This document shows, piece after piece, positions 12,850-25,633 of a stretch of DNA of 64,000 nucleotides. Under the pieces are notes generated by a model, which saw only the letters and a list, made by a program, of their open reading frames with translations, was not told the origin of the DNA and did no database searches. The DNA is taken from assembly GCA_029851415.1 (NCBI GenBank), contig CM056743.1, forward strand, positions 34,178,714 to 34,242,713. The letters are read 5' to 3'. This DNA comes from Eretmocerus hayati. Lineage: Eukaryota > Arthropoda > Insecta > Hymenoptera > Aphelinidae. The translations under genes were made by a program, and so were the position numbers. The first letter of the stretch is position 1. Every line of letters begins with the position of its first letter.

Positions 12850-15800
12850 TATATGTGCAACCTTTCACATCTGAGAATAGTTGACAAAATAAATGAATCG
12901 TTATTCAAGGTTCCACCTTATTTTCAGTCACGATTTATTTTCGGGTACATGTCTCATATTTTTGGTCATGGGAAGTGTCGTGTTATTGATTATTCTCGAG
13001 TGGCAGCTCATACATAACAGTCAAAAAGTGGAAGCGCAGCTTGGGTGAAGTACATAAGTGTATTTACTGAGTTGCTCTCTTGACTTATCGAGCGAGTGTA
13101 CAAACTTTTTAAATTGGTTATTATGGTTTCAGATTAAATTTGCTCAAATGTGATTTATAAAACAAGTAGAGGTAAGAGAGTAAGAAAAATTATTTTCTAT
13201 TCCCATGATATTTGAATGTAGTTGAATTCTCAATCCAGTGCTTATCCAGAAAATTTTTCATTCTGGATTTTTCATTAATTAAGTCACACATTCGATCGAA
13301 AAAATATTCTTTTGTGCCGAAAAATTGTACCGTAGAGTATACAAATTAATCGCTGCATTCTGAACTTTTCTTAGATTTTTGATCTCAAAATGTCGTTTAT
13401 ATCGATAAATGCATAATGTACATATTCAAATTAACAACATCAGCAGAACTGAGGTTGATGATGCCAAACCGTTTTTTTTGCGAGTCAAAACGTTTTTGTG
13501 ATATCAGATCCTGCATTTTTTCAAAATTCTGGAAAAAAACTCTAATCCAATACTGATGTCTCGCTCTGCTTTACATTTCTCTCGATTCGATCCGCCAACG
13601 CAGCCGATCCTCTCATTCTTTTTGTTTTGTCTCCCGTTGCGAATTCCTAAGAGCTGGAGAATAGCTTGATTTAATTTGAAGAAGCTTCACTCGTAAACAG
13701 ATGCTCAAGATAAGTGCCCTCCCACGCGCCTTTTTTTTTTTCTTTCTTTCCACTGGTTCTTTCTTACTCATCTTCAGTCTGGAATTGTGTGCTCGATTCG
13801 AATCTAGATTTATTGCTTCCCTTTGCAGAGCGGTAATCGCTTACAAAAAAAGTTTGATTTGCAAGATATTTGATTGAAAAATTGAATTTCATTCAAATCT
13901 TTCAATTTCCGAATGTGTTTGAAAGTTTTATAAGATTTTTTTTGCGTTGACAAATTTAACTTGATTTTATCCTGTTATTGTAGAAATGTACTTGGCAACT
14001 TTGAATGACAATCGTCGAAATTCTGTTAGAAGACGTTGAAGTGTTATTTCTTGAGATTAAAAGTATGCCGTACAAGGTATAACTTTTTATCGAAACTCAC
14101 ACTTATGATTGGCTTTTGAGTTACGATTTTGAGGATCTAGGACTAATTAAGAAGCTTTCGTTACCGTACCTCCAGTTTGAGTATCCTCAAGCAAATATTT
14201 TATATGAACCGATCATAAAGTTGTATTAACAATTTTTTTTTTATACATTCTTGATCTTGGAGAACTGAATTGAGAGTAAAACATTGTACAAAAATGTTGA
14301 ATTGCTATAGGTATTGCTACGTTTCCCCGATTACATCAGTCCACCTCTAACAGTCTCTACTCTCTCCCAATTACTTTTTTATCGTCAAATAGATTTTGAC
14401 ATTCATCAAATGTGAAAGAATTTTCACACATCGTCAGCTGACTAAGTGTAAGTAAGTATTCGATAGTCAATTAACTAATAGCCAACGAAAACATTTTACT
14501 ATCTCTGTAGAGTGTTTTACTCTCGAAACTAGTCCTCCAAAATCAAGAAATTATCAAAGACTTGTTTATACATTTCGGAGACGACGAGAAGTATTACAAT
14601 CAGTATGTGTGGAGTTGTAATTAGCCGAAGCAAAAATTATCAAAAGCCACCTTGCTATTCTGCAGTGTGAATCTGTATATTAATCGTTGAAATATCTCAA
14701 AATATACCTTCAATTCCACGAATAGTGAAACTGAATTGAAACCTTGCATGTCAGAAATATTCCCGTTTCTATTTGTTCCAGCCCAGAGTAAATTAAAGAT
14801 TCACAACTAATTATACGAAATGAAGTGCAAAAAATAGTCATGTAGTTTTGTTAGCCTTTTACTTATCGTATCCAACAATATTGAGATTACAGTTAATTTT
14901 ATTCTATAATCAAGCAAATATTATCGTTTCATTAAAGTCTTTCAATAGCATGAAGAACTTTTAGTCACTCGGGAAAGCGGATACAAAAAGCTACAAAAGA
15001 CTCTAAATTTCCCACAACTGATAAAAGCCGTAAAGTTAAAATCTACTGCACTGATTGCTGTATATAGCACCATTTGCACTTTGAGGAAACCAATCACGCG
15101 TGTGAACATCTTTACGACCACGCGTTTTAATAAAAAAAGGTGGCCATATAGCGAACTCTCGTGTGTTCTTTCTAATCCGCCAGCGTCAACGTTTTTCCTT
15201 CTATAATCACAATTCACACTGACTCTCGTTGCGCGTTGGTCTGATGGTCACCCTTGTCTCTCAGCTAATATAAAACTCACTATATTCAACTTTGAAATTT
15301 GCATTAATGGGGTCTTTCACCAAACTTTTGGAAGCTTATAAAGCACACTGTGGCAGTACAATGGAAATTTTTCTAGTTAACACATACAACTATGTAATTA
15401 TTGAAAATCCTCTCTCTTTCTGGGAATTGAATGGTTTGCATGATGATTGATCAATAAATACATATATTAATACTTCAACATGAGTATTTTAAGCTGGATT
15501 TATAAGCTCCATGAGTTCTTCAAGTATGTATTTACACGATCAACAGGCAATTTTCTCTCTTTCCGTAATTGATTGTACGTGATGCCACTACCTATATGTG
15601 GTATGTTACAAAGTTTGTTTGCCATAGTTGTTAAACGTTTAGGGCATCACCAGAGAAGTTCTATAGGTATTCGAGGAGTAATGGTTATACACAAACACTA
15701 TGCATGTGGTGTGCTGTTTTAGGCATGGTTTAAACGTGTGTATTCATAGAATGCCATTTGCAAAGGAATCGATTCCTATAAGGAGCAGCCGCAGACTATT

Positions 15801-16826
15801 GCGTGATTGGAGATTCTGTTTTTAGCTCTTGACGAGTGATTAACAGCTGTAGAAAACGAGGTAGAAAAGGGAGGAAGTTTCAATACGAGAGGAAGTTTAG
15901 ATCTGCATATGTACGGCTGCGCTTTCCTTCATTCTCTTACATTATTATCAGATAGTCAATGCCTGTGCACCCATTCCGTCAACTCATTTTATGATGTTTA
16001 TCTTGTATGCTTCGATACCCATAAAAAATATATACCAGAAGCTTTGCTTTTTTTAACAGCACACTTTATAAGCTTGTAAAGGGCACATACAGAAACTACT
16101 TCCTTCCGGTGTACGACAACCAATTTTCATTCATTCCATAAGAAATCATAGTTCTGACGATTCTTTCATATTTTATCTATTGGAATCGATTCGGAAATCA
16201 TCTCTTTTTCTCAAGCTATATTATAAAAGATGCTTTCATCGTGAAACGAGATAGCAATGCAGGATGATAGTCTTTCTGTTAGTATGATACAGAGACCTAC
16301 TAGTAATAGAGCAATTGTTACGCACGGCACGGCTTTAACATGACACTCAATCGAGTTTATATACTTACTGTTAACCTTGAAATGAGATTCATGTCAAGAG
16401 TAGGGAGTTTGATCACCTAACCTCTCAATTCTGTTCTGAGCTTTCCTACTAGTGAATTCCCTCAAATTATTTTGCTCTTGAATAACCTCTTGCTTATCAT
16501 ATCATTCAAAGTTTCATAATTTTACAACAATAATAACTAACTTCGAAGTTACTAAATCGATAATGCAAACGACAACTTTTCTCAAATGCCACAAGAGTTT
16601 GTTTAGCAGAAGTAAAATTAGCACACAGACATCGCTCCAAATTGTGAATCATTTCCCCTGAGAGTCTATCTAGAACTATGAAATGGTGCATCAATTTCAA
16701 AATCGACACATCAATACTTTGAAGTTTCGCGTCGAAACTTTCTCATTACACGTGCTTACTTTTAACACGTCAAATTCATTACTGTCAAAATAGCCGACTA
16801 TAGTGTTAAGTATAGGTGCTTTCCCT

Positions 16827-16871
<45 letters not shown>

Positions 16872-19800
16872 CCTAGTTTCGGAACACTGTTAAATTTTCA
16901 TTTCACTCGTGTTCGGTGGTCGTCGGTGTTTAAACATCGAGTAATTATCGAATTTTGTACATAACCTATATTTATATGTATAAAGAGCTGTCAATCGTCA
17001 TTAGGCAGTTATACACAACGATGCTCATTCCCATCGACGCTTTGTGTGACTCTTGACCACTTATACTTAAGAGTGCTCTCAAAGAGGTCGTCATTATTAG
17101 TTTTCCCGTGTTTAGACGAGCTGCACGTAAATACGCACAAAACCATAGCATTCCTGTAGGATAATATACTGACCACTACATGTCGGACCCAACTTGTCAC
17201 TTTCTACTGCAATACTCTTGGATTATATTTGAATTCGGATGGATTTTGTCAAGTTCTTGTACGTCACCTGAATTTTGAAGTTTCAATAGTTTAGCGAATA
17301 GTCTCTGAACAGATCATCTGTTTTCTCGTATTTCAAATTACATGTATACATGTCTCTTGATAATATACTTGGAAAATCGTTGCGTTCATTTCTACTTTTC
17401 TATCGATATTTTTGAAAGTACTCATTCAAGAGGAATTCCCATCATTTGTTGTGAACATGAAACTCTGTGAAACTCATTCTTTGTCACACTGCTATAATAA
17501 GAGTCTTTTCGCTCAGATTTTCATCATTCTCAGTTTACAGCTTATACCATTATACGTGGACGCACAAAATCTGATTTTGCAACCTCGTGACAATTGAGCA
17601 ATACTCGCCTTCGGCTCAATTCAAAGAATATCACTTGGAATGCCAAACTCAACGGTTACTTCCATGTATGGTGAACTATTATTATAATATTCCAGGTTCG
17701 TCTATAATAATACCGAAAATGCAATTATTTTCCTCTTTGGGTTGTCTTTCGGTGAGATGAACAAAATTCATTGAGTTTTTATCCGAGGTGGGCACCGTCC
17801 TGTGTCAGCGTCACAAATCCATGGATAAACTCATAGAATAGACAAAAATTGAATTATCGCGAAACTGTTCTGCTACGGCAAACTTGTCATCTCAAATTCT
17901 GAATATAGGAATAATAATTTCCTGGATCTGAATCATCAGCACATCATAATATGTATCATAATTATGGCGAGTTATTAGTGAAGAAAACCAGATGTCGCGC
18001 TCCGCATTCATTTTATTAGGTACAAGTGCCTTGCAGCATGATTTTATCGAACGTTTTGGTGAAAAATTAAAATTGATAAGTCTGTAATTAATTTGCGTAT
18101 CGCTATTTCGTCTAAAAATTGTCAAAATTCGTGCACACTTCAAAGCCCTCCAATTGAACAAAGTATGATCTTATCTGAATTGGCAAAGTGCATCTTTTCT
18201 GCTGCCATGATTTATACATCTGCTGAAAAAGTGTCATCTCTACTAAAAACAACCAGTGCCACGAGAAAGTCTCAATAATCCACTCTCTCTCCCTCAAGTA
18301 TTACCACGTAAACGCCACTTGGAAACTTTGCCAAAGGCGCGTGCTGCAATGCCTAATCGATTTTCAACTTATTTAAACAACAAAAACAGCATAGGTACAT
18401 ATAATTTCTCCTCGTGCATGATGATGATGATGATCAACAAAACACGTCGTCTCTCACGTGCATGATTCTTGGCATCGTTTCCAAGTTCACTAATACGTTA
18501 TATTCTCTTTGCTCTTTCTCCCTCTCGTGCAATTCAAGATCTAACCAACAACTCGGATGTACTTATATTTTGGCTTCTAAAAAGCCACGTTTGCTGCTTA
18601 CACACTAAAATTAGCAACGTCTGGCGCAAAATGAACAGATCACAGGTGGTCGTTAGGCGCTTAGACTATTATACAAATACGACGCACATTACGCTTTCAT
18701 TTATTTATTATTGTTGTTTTGTTTGGTGTTTTGTGGTGTATTGGTGAAGTATTGGTGGATTGTTAATGACCTTGGTGTGGTATATGAGTGATTCCGTTGA
18801 AAGTGGGATATTCCGTGTTCCATGTTCCCCCAAGCTTCTGAGGGTTTGAATATGCATTATAACAATTTTCTGGGGTGTATTCTATTGGTGTGCAACTATG
18901 TTGATAGTTTTTGAGTCGATTCTGATGTCCCCGTAATTTGTAGTGCCTGATAAAGGGTCCAAATGTCCTTTCCGTCCCCATGTTGTGCTCCTCCCCGGCA
19001 CACGATATCGCTTTGTGGAACACATTTTCTTGAAGTATTTGGTTGCATTGGATCAAATCTATGCGGAAAAGAGTCTACGAGTGGTTGTCGAGCCGTGGGA
19101 ATAATTTTAGTGGCGAAATGTCCATTCCGTCCTTGTCCATTCCGTCCCCCTCCACGACCCCTTAAAATCGACATATCTTTGTCCGGCTTCAATTTTGAGC
19201 TACGTAGCTCTAGATACTTCATTTTTGTGCCCAAACAAGTGGATACCAACTGCAACGACCCACTAGAACTCGTCTGGGGCTGAAATAATTTTTTGGCCCA
19301 AATCACTCCCGGTGACGATTTTGGCCCTAAATAATCCCACATTCGGCAAAATCACCCATATAGATGGTTTTAGGCGATTAAAATCACCTGAGCGTTTTGA
19401 AGCATTGTAGTCGATTGTGATATGTCGATATTACAGGGGTTGGTTTATATCTGATATTTAGTTGTTGAGCGTGCGTGACGTACCGTGAAATTGTTGTGTC
19501 AATAACGTGAAGGATATATTCTGATGCATATCATTTTATACATTTGATAGGATACACACGTTTATACGTTTTAGTATGATATCGCTAGTTCAATCTGTGA
19601 TGGGCGAGGACGTGTTTATTTGTGATGTTGGATTTTCAACGTTTAAAAAGATGATCCCTTTAACGGTTTTTCCATTCATATTTGAATTGTTGAAATGAAT
19701 TATTTCAAATGATGATCGTATTACTCTTTACAAAAAATTGTTCATACGATGTGATATTGAAATTGGTAATCCTTTTCTCATCGAATTTGAGGAGTCAAGG

Positions 19801-20925
19801 TCAATAATTGAAGCGTACTATTATCCAGAGACATATTTACTTATTGATGAAACACGCGATGAAATCAGTCAGTGAACCATAAGCATTTTTTTAACGGAGA
19901 TCGACTGTTTTTTTTTCCTTGATAATGAAGCTTTTTTTATTCGTGATGTTCGCTTCCCACCACTAATATGTCGTTTCGTTTTTTTATCGATTGCTGACTA
20001 ATGCGTTGCTTCGCACTTATTTCTGTTCCATATTATCTACGCGTTACATAATTTGTGACGATAAACGAATGGAGGGAAGAAACTATCAGTGTTCATTGAA
20101 CTTGAACTCAAGACCTGCCATAATTATTATTATAGTGTTTTAATATGAAAATTCTCACGACTCTTTCACTGTTTATCTAGGAATGAATTTTGTCGAAATT
20201 AAGTCAAGTGCATTCAAACACTCGGTCGTAACAGGAAAATCGCGTGTCTTGAGTGGGTTGTAAGTAGCATCGTATATCTCTTGTTTTCCCAGACGTATGC
20301 TCTCAGCGTGGGCGACGACATCTCTCTTATTAGTATTTGTATTCATGATTTTGGGACTCAGTACACAAATAGTAGCAAATTAACAAGTAGTAAATTATAC
20401 ATTGAGTACAGCGAGAATTATGAAATAGTGATGTAAAAATTAGATATTTTACAGAAAACGTTTACTTTTTTTGAGATATGAGACATATGTATTCTATAGA
20501 AGAACATATTTATCCGCGTGTGATTGATCTGCAAGTAAAAAGTGATTTTTCGAGACATGAAAAGAAGATTTTTACATTGAATATCTCGTGATTACTACCA
20601 AGTAAAATAATATCAATTGATTGGAATAGTTGAGTCATTTTATCTAAAATCTTCAGTTTCAGAACGTCTATTGCAAGTCTCATTGATGATTCTTCCAAAA
20701 TGTGACTTTAAATCCGTGAATAGTTGAACTGAGAGAGCATTGCATCCCTAACATGATTAATAGATAAGCCTCGCAGATTTTGTAGATTACCTTATCTTAA
20801 TTTCTTTTTATTCCATTGACGTAAATCATCAATTTTCATCTTGTAATAAACAAATTGCCCATGTATACATAATTTTTTTTCAAAGATACCAATATTACCG
20901 TTATATTTTATAAAATGTGGTTATG
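12850..20925. other. 8-kb AT-rich intergenic stretch, no gene recognised
   Basis: I found no recognisable coding exon, RNA gene or transposon end. There is a 44-bp (GA)n tract at 16828-16871. A slightly GC-richer patch at 18760-19340 has open frames on both strands but no recognisable motif. Confidence 0.35.
16828..16871. repeat. (GA)22 microsatellite
   Basis: Uninterrupted GA dinucleotide run of 44 bases. Confidence 0.95.
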
Positions 20926-20932
20926 TGTATAA

Positions 20933-22146
20933 GGGATTGTCCATAAACCATATGGCCTCATTTTTGGTCATTTTTGGCCACCCACCCACCCCATGTGGTT
21001 TTATATGGTCTCTGGACCAACCACCCACCCACCCCCTTAAAAGTCATATGGTTCGAAAAAATTTTCACTCGGAACATTGAGTAATATTCGAACCGAATTC
21101 ATTGAAGTCATAATTTTTTGACAAATTTTCTTTCGGCAATTTCATCAGACGTAGTAAAAGGTCAAGCGAGCCATCCATGCAAGTCATCAATGATAGGGAA
21201 CAAGTCCGACTCTTCTGTTTGAGGAATAGATGGTATAGAGTTAATAAGGTCCACTTCCGAATGCATAGAAAATTTTGTCACGGCTTGATTTTTTTTAGAG
21301 ACATAATAGTCCAGGCCGAGTGGGCACCATCGTGGGGTAAATTTATTCCGACGAGGTATCTCTGCAGGATTCTCTTCAGAATACCCTCCTGATGATGGAA
21401 ATCCATGTTGCCAGGTCGAAAAATGGTCACAATTCATTTAAATCGAGTTTGCTTAAACAATTGAATAAAATTGCTGAATATCAATTCAAACTATTTTTAT
21501 TAGATAACAGAGAAAAGGTCTCTTGTCATTTTCCGCTGAATTTGATAGTTTTCGAGTAATGAGCACTTTGAAAATGGAAAAACGAAAAATTTGCAATCTT
21601 TGACATTAAATAAAAGCAACAACGAAGTGGAAAATCGATGTTGCCATCGGGGGATCTGTTCACTAGGTTGTCCTCTACAAGATATAATGAGCTTAATCTC
21701 GACCCGATGTAATCTCGATCAGTGTTCTATCAAATTAAGAGTTTGCATATCCGATGACCGGCGAACACAATGGATGCTTTGATCATGAGCCTCTTATATA
21801 TGGTGACAAAAAATGGCCAGAGACGCAGAATGAAAACGAGAGTAATAATTATGGCATCAGTAAGACGGAGCGTAAATACATCCTTGTCTGCGATACATAG
21901 CTATGCTGTTGTTGTACATGCATCTGACTATGGTCAGATTTCGACAGGAAAAATTTTGCCTATAGTTAACTCTAGCAGCGCACCGATTATGTACGGGTAG
22001 AATTTCTCGAACTTCTCAGTTCTCGCGATGTGCTCGGGTCATATGGCTTGAGGCTTCACCACTCACCCACCTCATATGGCTAGATATGGTACTTTTCACA
22101 ACCACCCACCCACCCTCGGCGGACCATATGGTTTATGGACAGCCCC
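20933..22146. mobile_element. 1.2-kb TIR element, copy A, TAA duplication (PIF/Harbinger-like)
   Basis: The 5' end GGGATTGTCCATAAACCATA and the inverted 3' end GGGGCTGTCCATAAACCATA are flanked by TAA at 20930-20932 and 22147-22149. Subterminal regions are rich in CCACCCACCC and CATATGG at both ends. A TWA 3-bp duplication with GGG-starting inverted repeats fits the PIF/Harbinger superfamily. No transposase is recognised, so the element is probably non-autonomous. Inside is a 91-codon minus-strand frame (21162-21437) of unknown nature. Confidence 0.85.
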
Positions 22147-22149
22147 TAA

Positions 22150-23155
22150 TGTGAGTGTGTGCAAATTCGTTTCCATAAATTTTTTAACAGTACATACTAT
22201 GTACTACATAGGATTTTTGTCGGGCCGCATTTTTATGAACAACTTATTCATGAATGATTGTTATTCTTTGCAAATGGCCGATATTAACTTAGAAATGATC
22301 ATGTACAACTTTCTCGGAACAATTCAGACGAGTTAAATTTCTGCACAAAAATTTCTCTAGCCCAAGATTGCAGACGACATTTATATTAAATTTTATTCTA
22401 TTTGTGTTTACGCTTGTATTGGATATGAGTAATGCAAATTTTGATTAAAAAATTTGTGAAAGGATTTTAATGGAACTCGAATTTTGTTGTATTCATTTTA
22501 TAGCTAGATTTTTTCTATTCAATCTATAGGAAAAAAAAAAAATAAGTATTCGATTTGGATTTTGTATAGCTTAAAACTCACTACGCAATTCACAAAGCGT
22601 GCTCGAAATTTTATTACATTTCAATTCAATAACATTTTATCAATCACAAGCAATCCGCCTTGAAAAATGAGACTATCCTCACATTTTGCAAGAAATTCGA
22701 AGGAGAAGCAATTCCATTTTTCGACTCCAGAAAAATCGTGAATCCTCATTTTCTCTCTCGACGAAGCACCCGGAAAATAGAGCAAGATAAGCATTAACCG
22801 AGACACATGTTTGCCTCAGGATACGCTTTTTTACCTTCAGGCATCAGTTTGAATATATAGATCTATATACCTATGCTCGCTCAAATCCCAGCAGCAGCAG
22901 CAGCAGCAGACGCGAAACCGCAATAAACTTACGAATCGAAAATCGAAGTTGATTGTAGAGCGCACCACATCACAGTGAATATAGGTATTCTACTATTTTC
23001 TTAGCTCTGGATTTTCACCACCTGGCACTAGATGATTTTCCTTTCATCTGCTCTATAAAACTGTTTTCTCTATCATATGTATTAGTAACATAAAGTAGTT
23101 AACTGTACCCAACTTACCCCCCATATGCCGATCTCAGGAATGGGCACTCGGACGT
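22150..23155. other. Spacer between the twin elements, no gene recognised
   Basis: About 1 kb of AT-rich single-copy-looking sequence with a (CAG)7 tract at 22889-22909. Confidence 0.4.
22889..22909. repeat. (CAG)7 microsatellite
   Basis: Seven perfect CAG units, outside any recognised coding frame. Confidence 0.9.
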
Positions 23156-23158
23156 TAA

Positions 23159-24369
23159 GGGATTGTCCATAAACCATATGGCCTCATTTTTGGTCATTTT
23201 TGGCCACCCACCCACCCCATGTGGTTTTATATGGTCTCTGGACCAACCACCCACCCACCCCCTTAAAAGTCATATGGTTCGAAAAAATTTTCACTCGGAA
23301 CATTGAGTAATATTCGAACCGAATTCATTGAAGTCATAATTTTTTGACAAATTTTCTTTCGGCAATTTCATCAGACGTAGTAAAAGGTCAAGCGAGCCAT
23401 CCATGCAAGTCATCAATGATAGGGAACAAGTCCGACTCTTCTGTTTGAGGAATAGATGGTATAGAGTTAATAAGGTCCACTTCCGAATGCATAGAAAATT
23501 TTGTCACGGCTTGATTTTTTTTAGAGACATAATAGTCCAGGCCGAGTGGGCACCATCGTGGGGTAAATTTATTCCGACGAGGTATCTCTGCAGGATTCTC
23601 TTCAGAATACCCTCCTGATGATGGAAATCCATGTTGCCAGGTCGAAAAATGGTCACAATTCATTTAAATCGAGTTTGCTTAAACAATTGAATAAAATTGC
23701 TGAATATCAATTCAAACTATTTTTATTAGATAACAGAGAAAAGGTCTCTTGTCATTTTCCGCTGAATTTGATAGTTTTCGAGTAATGAGCACTTTGAAAA
23801 TGGAAAAACGAAAAATTTGCAATCTTTGACATTAAATAAAAGCAACAACGAAGTGGAAAATCGATGTTGCCATCGGGGGATCTGTTCACTAGGTTGTCCT
23901 CTACAAGATATAATGAGCTTAATCTCGACCCGATGTAATCTCGATCAGTGTTCTATCAAATTAAGAGTTTGCATATCCGATGACCGGCGAACACAATGGA
24001 TGCTTTGATCATCCTCTTATATATGGTGACAAAAAATGGCCAGAGACGCAGAATGAAAACGAGAGTAATAATTATGGCATCAGTAAGACGGAGCGTAAAT
24101 ACATCCTTGTCTGCGATACATAGCTATGCTGTTGTTGTACATGCATCTGACTATGGTCAGATTTCGACAGGAAAAATTTTGCCTATAGTTAACTCTAGCA
24201 GCGCACCGATTATGTACGGGTAGAATTTCTCGAACTTCTCAGTTCTCGCGATGTGCTCGGGTCATATGGCTTGAGGCTTCACCACTCACCCACCTCATAT
24301 GGCTAGATATGGTACTTTTCACAACCACCCACCCACCCTCGGCGGACCATATGGTTTATGGACAGCCCC
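23159..24369. mobile_element. 1.2-kb TIR element, copy B, TAA duplication (PIF/Harbinger-like)
   Basis: Same orientation and essentially the same sequence as the element at 20933-22146. The one difference I noticed is a 3-base deletion near 24011 (GATCATGAGCCTC in copy A, GATCATCCTC here), which accounts for the 1211 versus 1214 bases. It has its own TAA duplications at 23156-23158 and 24370-24372. The flanks differ from those of copy A, so this is a separate insertion rather than a segmental duplication. The 91-codon minus-strand frame is at 23388-23663. Confidence 0.85.
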
Positions 24370-24688
24370 TAACCATCTCATATAATATTTTTTTACATTT
24401 GTAATGTTGAAGAAGTATAAGAGAGGAATAAAAGTATTTTGGACCGACCCTGATCTACGTTTCCAAAAAAAAATTTAAAGTGAGATTTCCTTTTTTTTGT
24501 GTCTGCACACTCAAGAATTCACCGAGGAGTTTGCGTTCACTTAACCGATGTTAAATATTTCTAGTGCAACCAATCTCAACGTACTTTATAACATTTATTT
24601 CCTTGTTTCAAGACCTTCAAAAACCGCTCTTCAGAGTTGCAAAACTTTGATTTGGAGCGATTTTATGTGCAAAACAAGGAGATGATTT

Positions 24689-25627
24689 CAGGGTTCGTCG
24701 TCGGTACCCTATTCCCCTTTTTTACCACTTTTCTAGGCATTCCTCTATTTTTCCCCTATTATCGACCAAAAAGGCCGATTTTCCCCTTTTAGTACCCTAA
24801 AACGCGCCTCCACCCAAGAGGCCGTCAAAATTCTGGCGAAGGCTGAATGACTAACAAGTGCCGGGTGAGTGTAGCGTGAGATTGGAGTGTATGTATAGCT
24901 CTTTGATCCCTTGAATGCGCGTATATGCGGCGTCGTTGTTTTCTTTTTTCAATCGCTCACACTACGTAATACGAGTAGGCTCGAAAAGCAGATTCTTTAT
25001 CGACGCTCGTCATTTCTCAGCTATATACATCTTTATATACTCACAAAAATCTCCACCTACCATCTCATTATTTCATCCGGCAAGAGTGGTTGAGATGTTT
25101 ATGACTCTCGCCATGAGCTCTGGCTGCCGTGACATACGAACCCTCACGTATGTATCGCGCTTGAGCCATGGTTTGGCGCCGTCCACAAAATGCTTTGATT
25201 TTGTTCGCTATTATTTTGTTCGCTATTATTTTGTTTTTGGTGCTCTCATTGCGATTTTGCTCGACTGAAAGAGTCGAAGTACTCCATGAACGAACCCACA
25301 GTGGACATCAAGAATTGATGCGAACTGCCACGAGTCTTGGAGGCATGTAATCTCTTCAGTTGCTCGAAAGAGTTGAAGAAGTACACTTGTCCTGCGTCCA
25401 AAAAAGTGAACTTGTGAAATTCAACCACGTGTCCGTGAATGGTGGAATAATTCAACGATTGTGATTGTGAAATCTACCCGTTTCGACTCTAAATGAGCGT
25501 CTAATGTCAAAGAATCTCCAGAAATTGCAGCGTGAATTTTTAGAAGTGCCCTATTTGGTACCCTATTTTTCAACATTCCTGTCCCCTATTCCCCTAAGAT
25601 TGGGTAGCACACCGGCGACGAACCCTG
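24689..25627. mobile_element. 939-bp element with hAT-like ends
   Basis: The left end CAGGGTTCGTCGTCGGT and the right end (inverted: CAGGGTTCGTCGCCGGT) form near-perfect terminal inverted repeats. GGTACCCTATTCCCC-type matches continue inside both ends. CAGGG ends are typical of hAT elements. The flanking direct repeat is TGATTT, seen at 24683-24688 and 25628-25633. That is 6 bases rather than the usual 8 of hAT, so either the duplication has decayed or the superfamily is different. No transposase is recognised. Confidence 0.7.
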
Positions 25628-25633
25628 TGATTT

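Noticed and set aside
18896..19342. 148-codon minus-strand frame, one of the longest in the window
   Set aside because: The opposite strand is open over the same area, no motif or family is recognisable, and the region is locally GC-richer, which lengthens chance frames.
21162..23663. Duplicated 91-codon frames as a host paralogue pair
   Set aside because: They lie inside two copies of the same transposable element with separate target duplications.
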